DNA of 64,000 nt from Rhizobium rosettiformans W3 (GCF_004912135.1 NZ_STGU01000010.1:115753-179752), one strand, 5' to 3'; positions 45,739 through 55,093 are shown, counted from the stretch's first letter. Numbers and translations: made by a program. Notes: a model not told the origin generated them from the sequence alone.

Positions 45739-46608
45739 TCAGCCTTCATAGCCCATCAGCGGGCCGTAGAGCTCCGGGCGACGATCGCGGAACAGGCCCC
45801 AGCTGGCGCGCTGTCTTGCAATGCCGTCGAGGTCGAAGGTGGCGGTCAGCACAGTTTCCGTCTCCCGATCGGCGGTCGCCACCATCGCCCCCGTCTGGTC
45901 ACAGATGAAGGACGAGCCATAGAAGGTGAGCGACGTGCCCTTGCGCCCGTCTTCCTTGCCGATGCGGTTCGACGCGATGACCGGCATGACATTGGCCGCG
46001 GCATGACCCTGCATCACCCGCTGCCAGTGGCAGGAGCTGTCGAGGCTCGCATCCTGCGGTTCCGAACCGATCGCGGTCGGGTAGAACAGAAGTTCGGCGC
46101 CCTGCAGCGCCATGGCACGCGCCGCCTCCGGAAACCACTGGTCCCAGCAGATGCCGACGCCGATCGTTGCGTGCCGCGTCTCCCAGACCTCGAAACCTGT
46201 ATCGCCGGGCGAGAAGTAGAACTTCTCGGTATAGCCGGGCCCATCGGGGATATGGCTCTTGCGATAGATGCCGAGCACGTCGCCGGTCGCATCGACAATG
46301 GCGATGCTGTTGAAGAAGGTCTGCCCGGCCTTCTCGAAAAAGCTGACGGGGATCACGACGTTGAGTTCTTCGGCCACTGCCGAGAAGTGCTCGATCAGCG
46401 GGTTGTCATGCGCAGGTTTCGCGAGATCGAAGAACTCCGCGATCTGGTCCTGGCAGAAGTATGGCGCCTCGAACAGTTCCTGGATCAGCACGATCTGCGC
46501 GCCCTTGGATGCTGCCTCGCGCACGAGCTTTTCCGCCCGGGCGATGTTGGAGGTCAGATCCCATGAGCAGGCCATTTGGGTCGCGGCGACGGTGACGGTG
46601 CGGGTCAT
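45739..46608 (-). CDS. aguB: N-carbamoylputrescine amidase
   Basis: Nitrilase-superfamily enzyme that hydrolyses N-carbamoylputrescine to putrescine, CO2 and ammonia. The 289-residue protein has the catalytic triad E44 (LIQELFEAPY), K117 (YRKSHIPDG) and C154 (GVGICWDQWFPE), and near-full identity to the AguB pattern including NRIGKEDGRKG near 220. AGGAGAG precedes the ATG. It is 11 bases after the puuB-like gene and the third gene of a puuA-puuB-aguB operon. Confidence 0.93.
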   Translation of the reverse strand: MTRTVTVAATQMACSWDLTSNIARAEKLVREAASKGAQIVLIQELFEAPYFCQDQIAEFFDLAKPAHDNPLIEHFSAVAEELNVVIPVSFFEKAGQTFFNSIAIVDATGDVLGIYRKSHIPDGPGYTEKFYFSPGDTGFEVWETRHATIGVGICWDQWFPEAARAMALQGAELLFYPTAIGSEPQDASLDSSCHWQRVMQGHAAANVMPVIASNRIGKEDGRKGTSLTFYGSSFICDQTGAMVATADRETETVLTATFDLDGIARQRASWGLFRDRRPELYGPLMGYEG

Positions 46609-46619
46609 CTGATCTCTCC

Positions 46620-47918
46620 TTACACGCCAAGCCGGTCGCGCATGCCGTAATACCAGGCACCGAGTGCGGTGAACGGCACGCGGAACATGCGACCACCCGG
46701 GAAGGGGTAGGCCTGCAGCGACGACCAGACGTCGAAGCGGCTCATTTGGCCGTGCACGGCTTCGCCCAGGATCTTGCCGAGCAGATGCGTCGTCGTCACG
46801 CCATGGCCGCTGTCGCCATGCGAGAAGTAGACGGTGTCCGACAGCTTGCCCATATGCGGGATGCGCGTCAGCGTCAGTGCAAAATTGCCGCTCCAGGCAT
46901 AGTCGATCTTGACGTCCTTCAACTGCGGGAAGGTTTTGAGCATGTTCGGCCGGATGACGCCCGTCAGGTTCTTCGGATCCTGGCCGCCATAGCCGATGCC
47001 GCCACCATAGAGCAGACGGTTGTCGGCCGTGCGGCGGTAGTAGTCGAGAACGTAATTGGCGTCCTCGACGCAGTAGTTGGCCGGCAGCAGCTCCTCGATC
47101 AGCTTGGGATCCAGCACCTCGGTCGCCATGACCTGGCTGGAAACCGGCATCATCTTCTCGGTCACCTTCGGCGCGATGCCGGCCATATAGGCATTGCCGC
47201 AGACGAGGATGTGCTTGGCCCTGACGATCCCGCCTTCGGTGCAGACGAAAGGCTGCGGGCCGGTGTCGAGATGCACGACCTTGGAATTCTCAAAAATCTT
47301 GGCGCCGAGGCTTTCGGCCGCTGCCGCTTCGCCGAGCACCAGATCGAGCGGATGAATATGGCCACCATGGCGATCGATCATGCCACCGACATAACGATCG
47401 GTCTTGGCATATTTCGCGACTTCGGACTTGGAGACCATTTCCAGCCCGTCATGGCCGTGCTTCATCCAGTGCGCCCGGACGTCTGCCATCTCCTTCACCT
47501 GCTTGTCGGTGAAGGCCGCGAAGAAACCGCCGTCGACGAGATCGCATTCGATCCCGTATTTCGCCACGCGCTCGCGGATGATCCGGCCACCTTCCAGCGA
47601 CATCTCGCCGAGACGGTCTGCCTTGTCCTGGCCGTAACGCTTGGCAATCGTCTCGAGGTCACGGCTATAGCCGTTGACGATCTGGCCGCCATTGCGGCCT
47701 GAAGCGCCGAAGCCGATGCGGTCGGCCTCGAGCACGATGACGGCATAGCCCTTTTCGGAGAGCTCGAGCGCTGCCGAAATGCCGGTAAAGCCGGCGCCGA
47801 TGATGCAGATATCGGCCGTGTGCTGGCCATCCAGCTTCGGGCGCACGCGCTTGTCACGGGCAGAGGCTGCGTAATAAGTGGCCGCATGGCCGGGATTGGG
47901 TCCGATCGACTTGGTCAT
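46620..47918 (-). CDS. puuB: FAD-dependent amine oxidase, gamma-glutamylputrescine oxidase type (second copy)
   Basis: The 432-residue flavoprotein has ADICIIGAGFTGISAALELS at about 30-49, GASGRNGGQIVNGYSRDLE near 70, and IDYAWSGNFALTLTRIPHMG near 350, the same architecture as the copy at 3675-4961 though with only moderate similarity by eye. It lies 9 bases after the second puuA-like gene and just before aguB. Probable reaction: gamma-glutamylputrescine oxidation. GAGGTGAAG precedes the ATG. Confidence 0.85.
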   Translation of the reverse strand: MTKSIGPNPGHAATYYAASARDKRVRPKLDGQHTADICIIGAGFTGISAALELSEKGYAVIVLEADRIGFGASGRNGGQIVNGYSRDLETIAKRYGQDKADRLGEMSLEGGRIIRERVAKYGIECDLVDGGFFAAFTDKQVKEMADVRAHWMKHGHDGLEMVSKSEVAKYAKTDRYVGGMIDRHGGHIHPLDLVLGEAAAAESLGAKIFENSKVVHLDTGPQPFVCTEGGIVRAKHILVCGNAYMAGIAPKVTEKMMPVSSQVMATEVLDPKLIEELLPANYCVEDANYVLDYYRRTADNRLLYGGGIGYGGQDPKNLTGVIRPNMLKTFPQLKDVKIDYAWSGNFALTLTRIPHMGKLSDTVYFSHGDSGHGVTTTHLLGKILGEAVHGQMSRFDVWSSLQAYPFPGGRMFRVPFTALGAWYYGMRDRLGV

Positions 47919-47927
47919 GGCTTCACC

Positions 47928-49286
47928 TCACACGGTCCGGATATAGGCGTCATATTCGACGTCGGTCACACGCAGCGAGAACTCCGAGAGCTCCTGCTGC
48001 TTGCAGGCGGTATAAAGGCTTCGATATTTCGGCCCGAGCGCCGCATAGGCGAAGCTCGATTTGGCAAAGCGCTGCAGCGCGTAGTCCCAGTTGGTCGGCA
48101 GCGGCTCGTGGTTGACGGCATGGTCGTCGCCGGAGATCGCGCCACCGGGCGAAAGCTTCTCCTTCATGCCGGCCAGTGCCGCCGACAGGATCATGGCCAG
48201 AACGAGATAGGGATTGGTGTCGGATCCGGCAACGCGATGCTCGATGCGGGTCGCGGGCTTCGAGGCCGTGATGACGCGCACGGCAGCCGAGCGGTTGTCG
48301 AAACCCCAGGACGCATAGGTCGGCGCATGTTCGGACGGGCGCAGGCGGCGATAAGAGTTCTGGTGCGGCGCAAAGATCGCCATGCTCTCGCCCATGTTCT
48401 CCAGAAGCCCGCCAACGGAGTGGAAGAGGGCTTCCGACGGGCCATCGGCGCCGACATAGATATTCTCACCCTTCTCGTCGAGAACGGAGAAATGCACATG
48501 CATGCCGCTACCGGCCTGCGTGCCATAGGGCTTGGCCATGAAGGTGGCGTCGAGGTCGCTGGCGCGGGCCACGCCCTTGACGATCCGCTTCAAGAGGACG
48601 GCATAATCCGCGGCCGCCAGCGCATCCGGCACATGGTTGAGATTGATTTCGTACTGACCAGGACCGTTTTCACGCAGCGTCGTATCGGCCGGCACGTTCT
48701 GGGCGCGCGCCGCCGTTGAAATGCCGTGGAAGACCTCTTCAAAGTCCTGCAGTTCGGAAATCGAAAGAACCTGCGTCTGGCCGGTATGCCAGCGGCCGTC
48801 GCGCGTGTTCGGCGGGCGGACCGGGTCGAGTGCCGAACGCACCGGGTCGATCAGGTAGAATTCGAGTTCGGTGGCAACGACCGGCGTCAGCTTGGCCGCC
48901 TTGAAACGATCGAGCACATGGCTCAGCACCTGGCGCGGATCGGCATAGAAGCTCTCGCCTTCCTGGGTGTGCATCTGCAGGAGCACCTGCGCCGTCGGGC
49001 GCGACAACCAGGTGACGCGTGACAGCGTGCCCGGAACCGGAAAGCAGATGCCGTCCGGGTCGCCGGTCCCCTCGGCAAGACCAGCGGCATTGACGTCACG
49101 GCCCCAGACGTCCAGCGCATAGACCGAGCGCGGCATGGCCATGCCCTTGGTCAAAACGTCGATGGCGCGTTCACGCGGGATCCACTTGCCGCGTGGCACG
49201 CCGTTGACGTCAATGACGAATGCTTCAAGGACTTCGATATCGGGATTGGCCGCGAAAAATTCGCGTGCCTCTTCGGCCATGTTCAT
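47928..49286 (-). CDS. puuA: Glutamine synthetase family protein, gamma-glutamylpolyamine synthetase type (second copy)
   Basis: The 452-residue protein has the GS-fold landmarks: VLEAFVIDVNGVPRGKWIPR near 20, ATELEFYLIDPVRSALDPVR near 140, TLRENGPGQYEINLNHVPDA near 205, TFMAKPYGTQAGSGMHVHFS near 255 and HRVAGSDTNPYLVLAMILSA near 360. It heads the puuA-puuB-aguB operon. It differs clearly from the copy at 4975-6411, so the two operons probably act on different amines or under different control. An ATG two codons in is an alternative start. Confidence 0.86.
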   Translation of the reverse strand: MNMAEEAREFFAANPDIEVLEAFVIDVNGVPRGKWIPRERAIDVLTKGMAMPRSVYALDVWGRDVNAAGLAEGTGDPDGICFPVPGTLSRVTWLSRPTAQVLLQMHTQEGESFYADPRQVLSHVLDRFKAAKLTPVVATELEFYLIDPVRSALDPVRPPNTRDGRWHTGQTQVLSISELQDFEEVFHGISTAARAQNVPADTTLRENGPGQYEINLNHVPDALAAADYAVLLKRIVKGVARASDLDATFMAKPYGTQAGSGMHVHFSVLDEKGENIYVGADGPSEALFHSVGGLLENMGESMAIFAPHQNSYRRLRPSEHAPTYASWGFDNRSAAVRVITASKPATRIEHRVAGSDTNPYLVLAMILSAALAGMKEKLSPGGAISGDDHAVNHEPLPTNWDYALQRFAKSSFAYAALGPKYRSLYTACKQQELSEFSLRVTDVEYDAYIRTV

Positions 49287-49572
49287 GGATCACCGTGTGG
49301 CTGATTGAATTCGGGTTCGATACGTGCAGGCAGAAAGCGCGCGGACGCCAGGTCCGCTAACGATAGACGCTTTTCGCGTTATGGATCAAACACCGGCGCA
49401 TGCCACTGTCCGTCTCTTCCTGATCCCCCTGGCCGCCGGCGTTCTTGCGACGCTTCTTCTTGCCGGCCTGTTTCCACCGGGAAACAATTTGATCAAATTA
49501 TTCGATCTGAGTACCACCTCGGGGCCAAAAAGGCTAGCCCCCTGAGACGGGGGCCAGAGAAGCTGGATGATT
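49287..49572. promoter_or_regulatory. Promoter region of the second puu operon with a perfect palindrome
   Basis: No convincing gene lies here. The notable element is the 14-bp perfect palindrome AATTTGATCAAATT at 49486-49499 (about 200 bases upstream of the puuA start), AT-rich in a GC-rich genome and a reasonable operator for a dimeric regulator. The right end holds the dadA terminator. Confidence 0.4.
49527..49554 (-). terminator. Terminator of dadA
   Basis: On the minus strand GCCCCC (49549-49554) and GGGGGC (49537-49542) form a 6-bp stem around a 6-base loop, followed by TAGCC and five T. The T-run is five bases past the stem, so efficiency is uncertain. Confidence 0.6.
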
Positions 49573-50826
49573 TTACGGACGGAAACGCTCCGGGCTCCAT
49601 GCCTTGGCGTCGATGAACGTCTTCTCGCCATCCATCATTTCCGCGATCAGGCGGCCGGTGACGGGCCCAAGGGTCAGGCCATGATGCGCATGGCCGAAGG
49701 CGAACCACATGCCCTCGTGACGCGGCGCCTTGCCGATGACCGGCATCATGTCCGGCGTGCAGGGGCGGGCGCCCATCCAGGGCTCGGCGTCCAGCCGCTC
49801 GGCGAGCGGGAAGATTTCGCGCGCGACTTTCTCGGCGCGCGCCAGCTGCACCGGCGATTTCGGCGCATCGCGATTGGCAAATTCCGCCCCCGTCGTCAGG
49901 CGAATGCCCTTTTCCATCGGCGCGAGGAAGTAGCCACGCTCGGCATCCATGGTCCAGTTGTTGAGGACGGCATTGCCGGCCGGCGCATAATGCATGTGGT
50001 AGCCGCGCTTGACGCCGAGCAGGAAGCGATAGCCGAACTTCCGCGTCACGTCTTCCGACCAGGGGCCAAGTGCCAGCACGACATCGTCGCCTTCGACCAT
50101 GCCGTCATCGGTCTTCACCCGCCAGCCCTTGCCGGAAGCCCCCGTCTCCAGCGACAGGGCATCGCCCTTGACGAAGCGTCCGCCGAGCGACTGGAAATAG
50201 GTGAGATAGGCCTGGGTGAGGCCATGCGGATCGGTGACCGACCAGGGATCGTTCCACTTGAGGCCCCCGACGAAATCGCCCCGGATATGCGGCTCTTCCT
50301 TGGCCAGCTCATCACGGTTGAGTGCCCGGTAGCTGACGCCATATTCCCGCGCCAGCCGCTCTGCCTCGGCCAGCTCCGTGTCACGCTTGCCGGTCGTGCG
50401 GAAGATCTCCATCCAGCCGTCCTTGCGGATCAGATGATCGGCATGGGCCGCCTGGATCAGGTCCTGATGCTCGCTGACCGAGTTTTCGATCAGGGGCGCA
50501 TAGGCGCGTGCGATCACCTGATGCCGGCTCTTGTTGGAATGCCACCAGTAGCGCGACAGGAAGGGTACGAGTTTCAGGATGGCGCTCGCATGGTAATGCG
50601 CGTCGATCCGATTGTTGAAGCCGTAGCGGATCAGCATCCCGAGCTCCTGCGGGAAGCCATAGGGCACGACGCCCTCGCGCTGGATGAGCCCCGCATTGCC
50701 GAAAGAGGTTTCCTCGCCCGCGCCGCGGCGGTCCACCAGCACCACCGAACGCCCGCGACGCGCGAGATGGATGGCTGTGGAAACGCCGATAATGCCGGCG
50801 CCGAGCACGAGGGTAACCTTGGACAT
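49573..50826 (-). CDS. dadA: D-amino acid dehydrogenase-like FAD oxidoreductase
   Basis: The 417-residue DAO-family protein starts MSKVTLVLGAGIIGVSTAIH with an FAD-binding GxGxxG and ends with GARPCTPDMMPVIGKAPRHE and FAFGHAHHGLTLGPVTG, typical of DadA, which deaminates D-amino acids to keto acids and passes electrons to the respiratory chain. ATG 50826 is the family start; the open frame continues to 50916 in the promoter region. DadX racemase is not adjacent. The DAO family is wide, so the D-amino-acid assignment is moderately secure. Confidence 0.8.
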   Translation of the reverse strand: MSKVTLVLGAGIIGVSTAIHLARRGRSVVLVDRRGAGEETSFGNAGLIQREGVVPYGFPQELGMLIRYGFNNRIDAHYHASAILKLVPFLSRYWWHSNKSRHQVIARAYAPLIENSVSEHQDLIQAAHADHLIRKDGWMEIFRTTGKRDTELAEAERLAREYGVSYRALNRDELAKEEPHIRGDFVGGLKWNDPWSVTDPHGLTQAYLTYFQSLGGRFVKGDALSLETGASGKGWRVKTDDGMVEGDDVVLALGPWSEDVTRKFGYRFLLGVKRGYHMHYAPAGNAVLNNWTMDAERGYFLAPMEKGIRLTTGAEFANRDAPKSPVQLARAEKVAREIFPLAERLDAEPWMGARPCTPDMMPVIGKAPRHEGMWFAFGHAHHGLTLGPVTGRLIAEMMDGEKTFIDAKAWSPERFRP

Positions 50827-50991
50827 GTCAGTTGAATTCCTGAAGGTGGGATTGCCGGGCAAGGATGCATTCCGGTCTATTGCGGCGCAAACGAAAAATC
50901 GCCGCATTTGCCGCAATCCTCAAAATCCTTGCCAAGTCCGATTCCTGCGATATCTGCAGGCTATGCGACGGCAGCCAGCAAAGGGAATGCA

Positions 50992-51360
50992 ATGCGCCTG
51001 CTCATTCTTGGCTTTGCCTGGTTGATGGTCGGCATCGGCATCATCGGCATTTTCCTGCCCGTCTTGCCGACGACCCCCTTCATGATCCTGGCCGCGGCCC
51101 TCTTTGCCCGCTCTTCCCCGCGCTTTGAACAATGGCTTCTCGATCACCCGCGTTTCGGCCAGCCTCTCATCGACTGGCGCAGGGAAGGGGCGATCTCGCA
51201 AAAGGCCAAGATCGCCTCCGTCTCGCTGATGACGCTGAGCTATGGGATCGTCATCTTCTTCGGCCCACCACAGCTCTGGCTGAAGCTGGTGATCGGACTG
51301 ATCCTGATCGCCTGCGCGGCCTTCATCCTCACCCGGCCTGCGCCAGGCCGCCCGCAGTGA
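50992..51360 (+). CDS. YbaN/DUF454 family membrane protein
   Basis: The 122-residue protein begins MRLLILGFAWLMVGIGIIGI and carries the DUF454 signature FLPVLPTTPFMILAAALFAR at 21-40, then PRFEQWLLDHPRFGQPLIDW (44-63), and two further hydrophobic stretches. Function is unknown. AAGGGA precedes the ATG. Its last 32 bases overlap the 3' end of the opposite-strand GGDEF-EAL gene, leaving no room for a separate terminator. Confidence 0.9.
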   Translation: MRLLILGFAWLMVGIGIIGIFLPVLPTTPFMILAAALFARSSPRFEQWLLDHPRFGQPLIDWRREGAISQKAKIASVSLMTLSYGIVIFFGPPQLWLKLVIGLILIACAAFILTRPAPGRPQ

Positions 51361-54163
51361 TCGCTTCGCCGCCGGAAAGCAGCGAATGGGCAGCCGATAG
51401 CGCCAGGATCTGACGGGCCGGCTGCGGACGCCCGAAGAAATAGCCCTGTCCTTCTTCGCATCGGAGCGCCGTCAGCATCTCGCATTGCAAGGCGTTCTCC
51501 ACCCCCTCGCAAACCAGCGTGAGGCCGAGACCGTGGGCGAGCGTCGTGATGGATTGAACGATGGTCTGCGCGGCGGGGTCACTCACCATGTCGCGGATGA
51601 AGGACTGGTCGATCTTCAGCTTGTCGAGCGGCAGGCTGGAAATATAGCTCAGTGACGAGTAGCCGGTGCCGAAATCGTCGAGCGCGATCGTGACGCCGAG
51701 ATCGCGCAAGGCGTTCAGCTTCTCGAAGAGCTCCTCCGATTTTTCGAGGAACATCGACTCCGTGATCTCGACATGCAGCCGGTGCGGCGCAAGCCCGCTG
51801 ACGGCCAGAGCCGCCCGAAGATCCGCGAGCAGATCGCCACGCAGGAACTGGACCGGCGAAATATTGACGGCGACGCTGACATGCGCCGGCCAGCTGGTGG
51901 CTGCCTTGCAGGCTTCCTTGAACATGAACTGCCCAAGGTCGCAGATAAACCCATTGGTCTCGGCAATGCCGATGAATTCCGCCGGCGAGATCATGCCGAG
52001 CGTCGGGTGCTGCCAGCGCAGCAGGGCTTCCGCCCCGACCAGCCGCCCGCTCTTGAGCGCGACCTGCGGCTGATAGAGCAGGAAAAATTGTCCCTGCTCG
52101 AGCGCCCCGCGCATCTCGGCTTCCAGAAGGCGGGAGCGTGCCCGGCGCAGGGCCGAGGAGGGATCATAGGCCCGCCAGCCGCTGCCGCCGACCCGCTTGG
52201 CCTCGATCAGAGCCAGTTCGGCCGCTTCGATCCATTGGCCCGGATCGCCGAGATCGAGGCTGCCGCTGCAGGCACCGACCCGCGCATTGAGCTCGATCTT
52301 GATACCATCGACTCCGAAGGAGGTGTCGAAGAGGGCAAGCAGGCGCTCGGCACTTTCGGCAAGCCCGGCCTCATCCTCGACGCCGGGTGTTGCAAGACAG
52401 AGCGTGTCTCCAGCCAGCCGCGCGGAAAGACCATCGATGCCCGTATGCCTGCGCAGGCGTGCCGCGACCGCCTTCAGCACGCCGTCACCCTTTTCGCGGC
52501 CGAGCGTTTCGTTGAGATGGGAGAAACGGTGCAGGTCGATGACGAAGACCGAGAAACCGGTTCCGACCTTGGCCATCGCATCCACCAGCCCGCGCCGCGT
52601 CAGAAGCCCGGTGAGGTCGTCGACGCGCGACATTTCTTCGAGCTTGGTCTCGTAAAGCCGCCGCGCGGTGACATCCCGCAGGCTGATGCAGGTGACATAG
52701 GTGCCGACCGAAGACAGGCCCTGTCCGCCGCCGCTTTCGAACGGCGAGATCGTGATCACCGCCTCGAGGTGGCGGCGACCGCTCCGCCCCGGCATACTGA
52801 AGGAAAGAGGCTCGCTATGCGCCTTGTCGGGCTCGGCAACATGCTTGGCCTCAAGGGCAAGCACGGCCTCCATCAAAACCGCCGGCACGAAGCCGGAAAG
52901 GTTTGTGCCGCGGGCAACCGGTTCGTAAAGTCCCAGCAAGTCCGCGGTCGTGTGGCTGGCATCGAGCAGGTTGAACCTCTGGTCGAGCACGATGACCGGG
53001 TCGACGCTGTCGTTGATCACCCGTTTCAGCACCCGGCGAATGTCCCGGTTTTCGCGGATGGCCAGTTCTGCAAGCCAGCCCTTGATCCCGATCTTCTCCG
53101 CCATCAGCATTAGCAGGCCGAAGGCAAGTACGGCCCAGAGCGTTGCCGTGTGAAAGACGATCGCCTCGTTCTTGTAGAGGAGGAAGGCTGCGGCCTCGCC
53201 GATCGCCACCATGGCCGCAGAGGCTGCAAGCGGAACGCCGAAGGAGACGCGACTGAAGGTCAGCATGTAGGTGATGATCAGCGCGGCAAGGAGAAGCACG
53301 ATCGGCTCGATCTGCAGCGGCTTCAGCAACCGGTCCTGGACCAGCGTTTCCGTGGCCAGCACATGCAGCATCGGCCCGCTCAGGATACCGTAGACCGGCA
53401 CCGCGAACAGATCCTTCAGCTCGGTCGCATAGGCACCCACCACCACCGATTTGCCGGACAAGGCGTCCCCTGCCAGAGAGCCGGACAGGATGTCGGACAC
53501 CGAAAAGGTCGGCACGGTTTCCGGGCGGATGGAGAAGTCGATGGCGAGCCTGTGGGTTCGGGCATCGCTGTAGCCGGCAAGGACGGCCGGTGCCGACTGG
53601 GTCGGCACACCATCCACCATGTCGGTGACGGGGAAGGACCGCATCAGCCCGTCCTCGTCGAGAGAAACGTCGACCAGCGCCGTCCAGGCATGGTCCGCGA
53701 AGAGGGGGATCGGCGCCGTCAACGTCAGCGGATCGTTGGACCGCGCGCCGAACTGCTGGCGAAACATCGGCAGGATCACGCCACCGCCGGCATCTTCGAG
53801 CGCGCGGGCGAGCCGCGCATCGCTCTCGGGACGGGAGGGCGTGCTGAAGTCGATATCGAGGAAGATGTCGCGCGCACCCGCCGCGACCAGCCTGTCGATC
53901 AGTTCGGCATGCACATCGCGTGGCCAGGGCCAGGTCCCGACCTTCGCCAGGCTCTTCTTGTCGATGGCGACGAAGACGAAGTCGCCAGTGGCAGGCCGAG
54001 GCGCCCCGGCGGCCCGGAAAGCCGTCAACTCGTTGTCGACATGCTGCACGACGGAAAGCGAGGGCAGCAAAAAGGGAAGCGCCATGATCATTGCGATCAT
54101 GGCGAGCCTGAGCGATGTCAGGGAAGACAGCGTGCCGCGCGATTTGCGGGGGCCAGCCGTCAT
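51329..54163 (-). CDS. CHASE2-PAS-GGDEF-EAL protein, probable c-di-GMP phosphodiesterase
   Basis: The 944-residue membrane protein has an N-terminal helix (about 18-35), a periplasmic CHASE2 sensor (about 45-270), a group of membrane helices (about 285-365), a PAS domain (about 385-500), a GGDEF domain (about 510-670) and an EAL domain (about 685-930). The GGDEF motif is replaced by AGDTL (near 584), so cyclase activity is probably lost. The EAL domain keeps GAEALLRWQHP (712) and DDFGTGYSSLS (829), so c-di-GMP hydrolysis is likely. A FecR gene ends 39 bases upstream on the same strand, a known partner for CHASE2 sensors. Confidence 0.9.
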   Translation of the reverse strand: MTAGPRKSRGTLSSLTSLRLAMIAMIMALPFLLPSLSVVQHVDNELTAFRAAGAPRPATGDFVFVAIDKKSLAKVGTWPWPRDVHAELIDRLVAAGARDIFLDIDFSTPSRPESDARLARALEDAGGGVILPMFRQQFGARSNDPLTLTAPIPLFADHAWTALVDVSLDEDGLMRSFPVTDMVDGVPTQSAPAVLAGYSDARTHRLAIDFSIRPETVPTFSVSDILSGSLAGDALSGKSVVVGAYATELKDLFAVPVYGILSGPMLHVLATETLVQDRLLKPLQIEPIVLLLAALIITYMLTFSRVSFGVPLAASAAMVAIGEAAAFLLYKNEAIVFHTATLWAVLAFGLLMLMAEKIGIKGWLAELAIRENRDIRRVLKRVINDSVDPVIVLDQRFNLLDASHTTADLLGLYEPVARGTNLSGFVPAVLMEAVLALEAKHVAEPDKAHSEPLSFSMPGRSGRRHLEAVITISPFESGGGQGLSSVGTYVTCISLRDVTARRLYETKLEEMSRVDDLTGLLTRRGLVDAMAKVGTGFSVFVIDLHRFSHLNETLGREKGDGVLKAVAARLRRHTGIDGLSARLAGDTLCLATPGVEDEAGLAESAERLLALFDTSFGVDGIKIELNARVGACSGSLDLGDPGQWIEAAELALIEAKRVGGSGWRAYDPSSALRRARSRLLEAEMRGALEQGQFFLLYQPQVALKSGRLVGAEALLRWQHPTLGMISPAEFIGIAETNGFICDLGQFMFKEACKAATSWPAHVSVAVNISPVQFLRGDLLADLRAALAVSGLAPHRLHVEITESMFLEKSEELFEKLNALRDLGVTIALDDFGTGYSSLSYISSLPLDKLKIDQSFIRDMVSDPAAQTIVQSITTLAHGLGLTLVCEGVENALQCEMLTALRCEEGQGYFFGRPQPARQILALSAAHSLLSGGEAITAGGLAQAG

Positions 54164-54202
54164 TCGCTGACCACTGTCATGAGGTGTGGTGCGACCCGAC
54201 GA

Positions 54203-55093
54203 TCAGTCATCGCGTCCACCCTTGCCGCCACCCTTGCCGTTGCCGCCGCCCTTGCCGTGACCGCCGCCCTTGCCGCCGTCACTGTCATTGCCGCGGCCGT
54301 TCCCCTTCCCACCGGAATTGCCCTTGTCTTTTCCTTCGCCTTTGCCGCCGGCATCGCCCTTCGAGGTGCTCTTGCCCTTGTCCGGCGCTCCGCCGGCTTT
54401 GTCGGCCTTGGATTTCTCCGCAATGGATTTCTCGGGGCCTTTCTTGCCTGCCTTCTCGGACTTTGGTGCATCCCCCTTGGCACTGCGGGCCGGAACGGCA
54501 GGCTTCGACGGGGCAGCGCGCGTGACGTCCGGCTTGCCGGAAAGGCCTGCGACCGTCATGCCGGAGGTGTCGACACGGGCACCCTGGCCGGCGCCCAGAT
54601 CGCTGCGTTCGCCGCTGCCGAAGCTCGTGACCTCCACGAGGCCGCGGTCGACGGCGACGGCCGCATCCGTCTCAGTGACTTCGACGGTAAATTTCGTGCC
54701 TTTGACGACGGCAGCCAGGAAAGGTGTCTGCACGGTGGTGTGCGGCTGCTGGCGCTTCTCGATTTCGAGACTGATCTCGCCGACCTGCTGGACCACTTCC
54801 GTCTTGCGATTGATGTCGCTGCCCCGTGTGATAACGGCCGCGAGCGTGTTCGGCTGGAAGGCAATGCTTTCCGTGCCGCGCACGAGTTGCAGGCGGCCGC
54901 GGGGACCCGTCGAAATCCAGGCCTTGTTCGGAACTTCCATGCCCTTGCGCAGCGGAATCCAGGTTTCCTTGTCGGTCGTATAGGCGACCTGAGACGTAGC
55001 TCTCGCTGCCACCCAGGTCTCGGTCGTCGCTGAAACGGTGCCTGACATGCAGGCCATGAGTAGACAGAGAATGGTGGACACGATGATGCGCAT
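54203..55093 (-). CDS. FecR-domain periplasmic protein with a Gly/Lys-rich tail
   Basis: The 296-residue protein has a signal peptide (MRIIVSTILCLLMACMSGTV, cut near VSA/TT), a FecR domain at about 50-170 (TTVQTPFLAAVVKGTKFTVE near 118, then VDRGLVEVTSFGSGERSDLG), and from about 195 a low-complexity tail made of Lys/Ser/Pro/Glu and then repeats of GGKG and GKGGG to the end. The tail is unusual and may anchor the protein or bind an anionic polymer. It is upstream of the CHASE2-EAL gene and probably co-transcribed. A secreted-fibre alternative cannot be excluded. Confidence 0.85.
   Translation of the reverse strand: MRIIVSTILCLLMACMSGTVSATTETWVAARATSQVAYTTDKETWIPLRKGMEVPNKAWISTGPRGRLQLVRGTESIAFQPNTLAAVITRGSDINRKTEVVQQVGEISLEIEKRQQPHTTVQTPFLAAVVKGTKFTVEVTETDAAVAVDRGLVEVTSFGSGERSDLGAGQGARVDTSGMTVAGLSGKPDVTRAAPSKPAVPARSAKGDAPKSEKAGKKGPEKSIAEKSKADKAGGAPDKGKSTSKGDAGGKGEGKDKGNSGGKGNGRGNDSDGGKGGGHGKGGGNGKGGGKGGRDD

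Noticed and set aside
49486..49499. FNR-type site
   Set aside because: FNR boxes read TTGAT-N4-ATCAA; here the half sites are contiguous, so it is reported only as a palindrome.
49381..49545. 54-codon plus-strand frame with a hydrophobic segment
   Set aside because: No Shine-Dalgarno sequence, a stop within the dadA terminator loop, and Pro/Ser-rich ending; more likely chance than a gene.
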